NCBI GenBank assembly: GCA_021785795.1
Contig: JAJYEK010000189.1
Location: 1 to 6,952 of the forward strand
Source: Pseudomonadota bacterium
GTDB lineage: Bacteria > Pseudomonadota > Gammaproteobacteria > Acidiferrobacterales > UBA6901
Direction of reading: 5' to 3'
DNA length: 6,952 nt
Part shown: piece after piece, positions 6,676-6,952 of the stretch
Numbering within the stretch: position 1 is the first letter of the stretch
How the letters are laid out: each line of letters starts with the position of its first letter
Notes under the pieces: model-generated
Seen by the model: the letters and a program-made list of their open reading frames with translations, nothing else
Told to the model about the DNA's origin: nothing
The model's database searches: none
Made by a program: the position numbers and the translations under genes

Positions 6676-6695
6676 CCGCACCGGGAATCCAGGTT

Positions 6696-6952
6696 TCAAC
6701 CTGCCGTCGCACTGTGCCCGCTCGCGCCCGGGGGATGCGCGTGTGCGGCCCGCGCCTGGGCGAAGGTCTCAACGCCCAGCGCCACCAGCCGTGCGCGGAT
6801 GCCGGAGACGATGTTGCGTACCACGATCGGGCCACGGTAGATCAGGGCAGTGTAGATCTGCAGCAGATCAGCACCGGCGAGAATTTTTTCCCAGGCATCA
6901 TCAGCGTCGCTGATTCCGCCGACCCCGATTATGGGAATCCGTCCCGCAACGC
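6696..6952 (-). CDS. pyrD: Dihydroorotate dehydrogenase (quinone), class 2, C-terminal part; 5' end outside window
   Basis: Oxidises dihydroorotate to orotate in pyrimidine synthesis, passing electrons through FMN to membrane quinone. Only the last 84 full codons are present, ending at TGA 6698-6696; the rest lies beyond the right edge. The fragment reads [14 protein letters not shown], with the glycine-rich FMN-phosphate loop GVGGIS at 6926-6909, then [21 protein letters not shown], in which IYT and the LIY..GP segment match the end of E. coli PyrD (SLVQIYSGFIFKGP). Class 2 is inferred from this closeness. The membrane-binding N-terminal helices that would confirm it are not visible. After the usual end (about ETFAQARA) there is a tail of about 16 residues rich in Ala, His, Gly and Pro that I cannot assign. 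The reading frame is intact. Confidence 0.92.
   Translation of the reverse strand, partial: VAGRIPIIGVGGISDADDAWEKILAGADLLQIYTALIYRGPIVVRNIVSGIRARLVALGVETFAQARAAHAHPPGASGHSATAG

Overview
The window looks like ordinary chromosomal DNA from a GC-rich proteobacterium. A gammaproteobacterium is the best guess, because the phosphoglucomutase and the class 2 dihydroorotate dehydrogenase resemble the E. coli proteins along their length. This is recognition from memory, not a database match, so the placement below phylum is weak. I see no IS element, phage gene, CRISPR array, tRNA or rRNA.

Layout: the left half reads rightward. It holds the 3' part of pgm (1-1050, cut by the window edge) and, 40 bases later, a complete alpha-glucan phosphorylase gene, glgP (1091-3637), followed by a possible weak intrinsic terminator. 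The right half reads leftward. From the right edge it holds the 3' end of pyrD (6952-6696, cut by the edge), a small MIF/phenylpyruvate-tautomerase-like gene (6528-6184), and a beta-CASP metallo-beta-lactamase-fold RNA hydrolase gene (5443-4058). The two halves converge over about 420 bases at 3638-4057. A second long stretch, about 740 bases at 5444-6183, separates the tautomerase from the hydrolase. It has no gene I can recognise.

Function: GlgP releases glucose-1-phosphate from glycogen or maltodextrin and Pgm converts it to glucose-6-phosphate. The left pair is therefore a two-step glucan mobilisation module, reversible at the Pgm step for glycogen synthesis. The right-hand genes have no obvious shared pathway: pyrimidine synthesis, a tautomerase of unknown physiological role, and probable RNA processing or decay.

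Two start codons differ from the longest reading frames and are fixed by good Shine-Dalgarno sites: TTG at 5443 for the hydrolase and GTG at 6528 for the tautomerase. The tautomerase start is also required chemically, since it leaves proline as residue 1 of the mature protein. I did not find a convincing undescribed system. The most interesting items are the bacterial MIF homologue with its altered active-site residue and structured leader, and the two long stretches without a clear gene.
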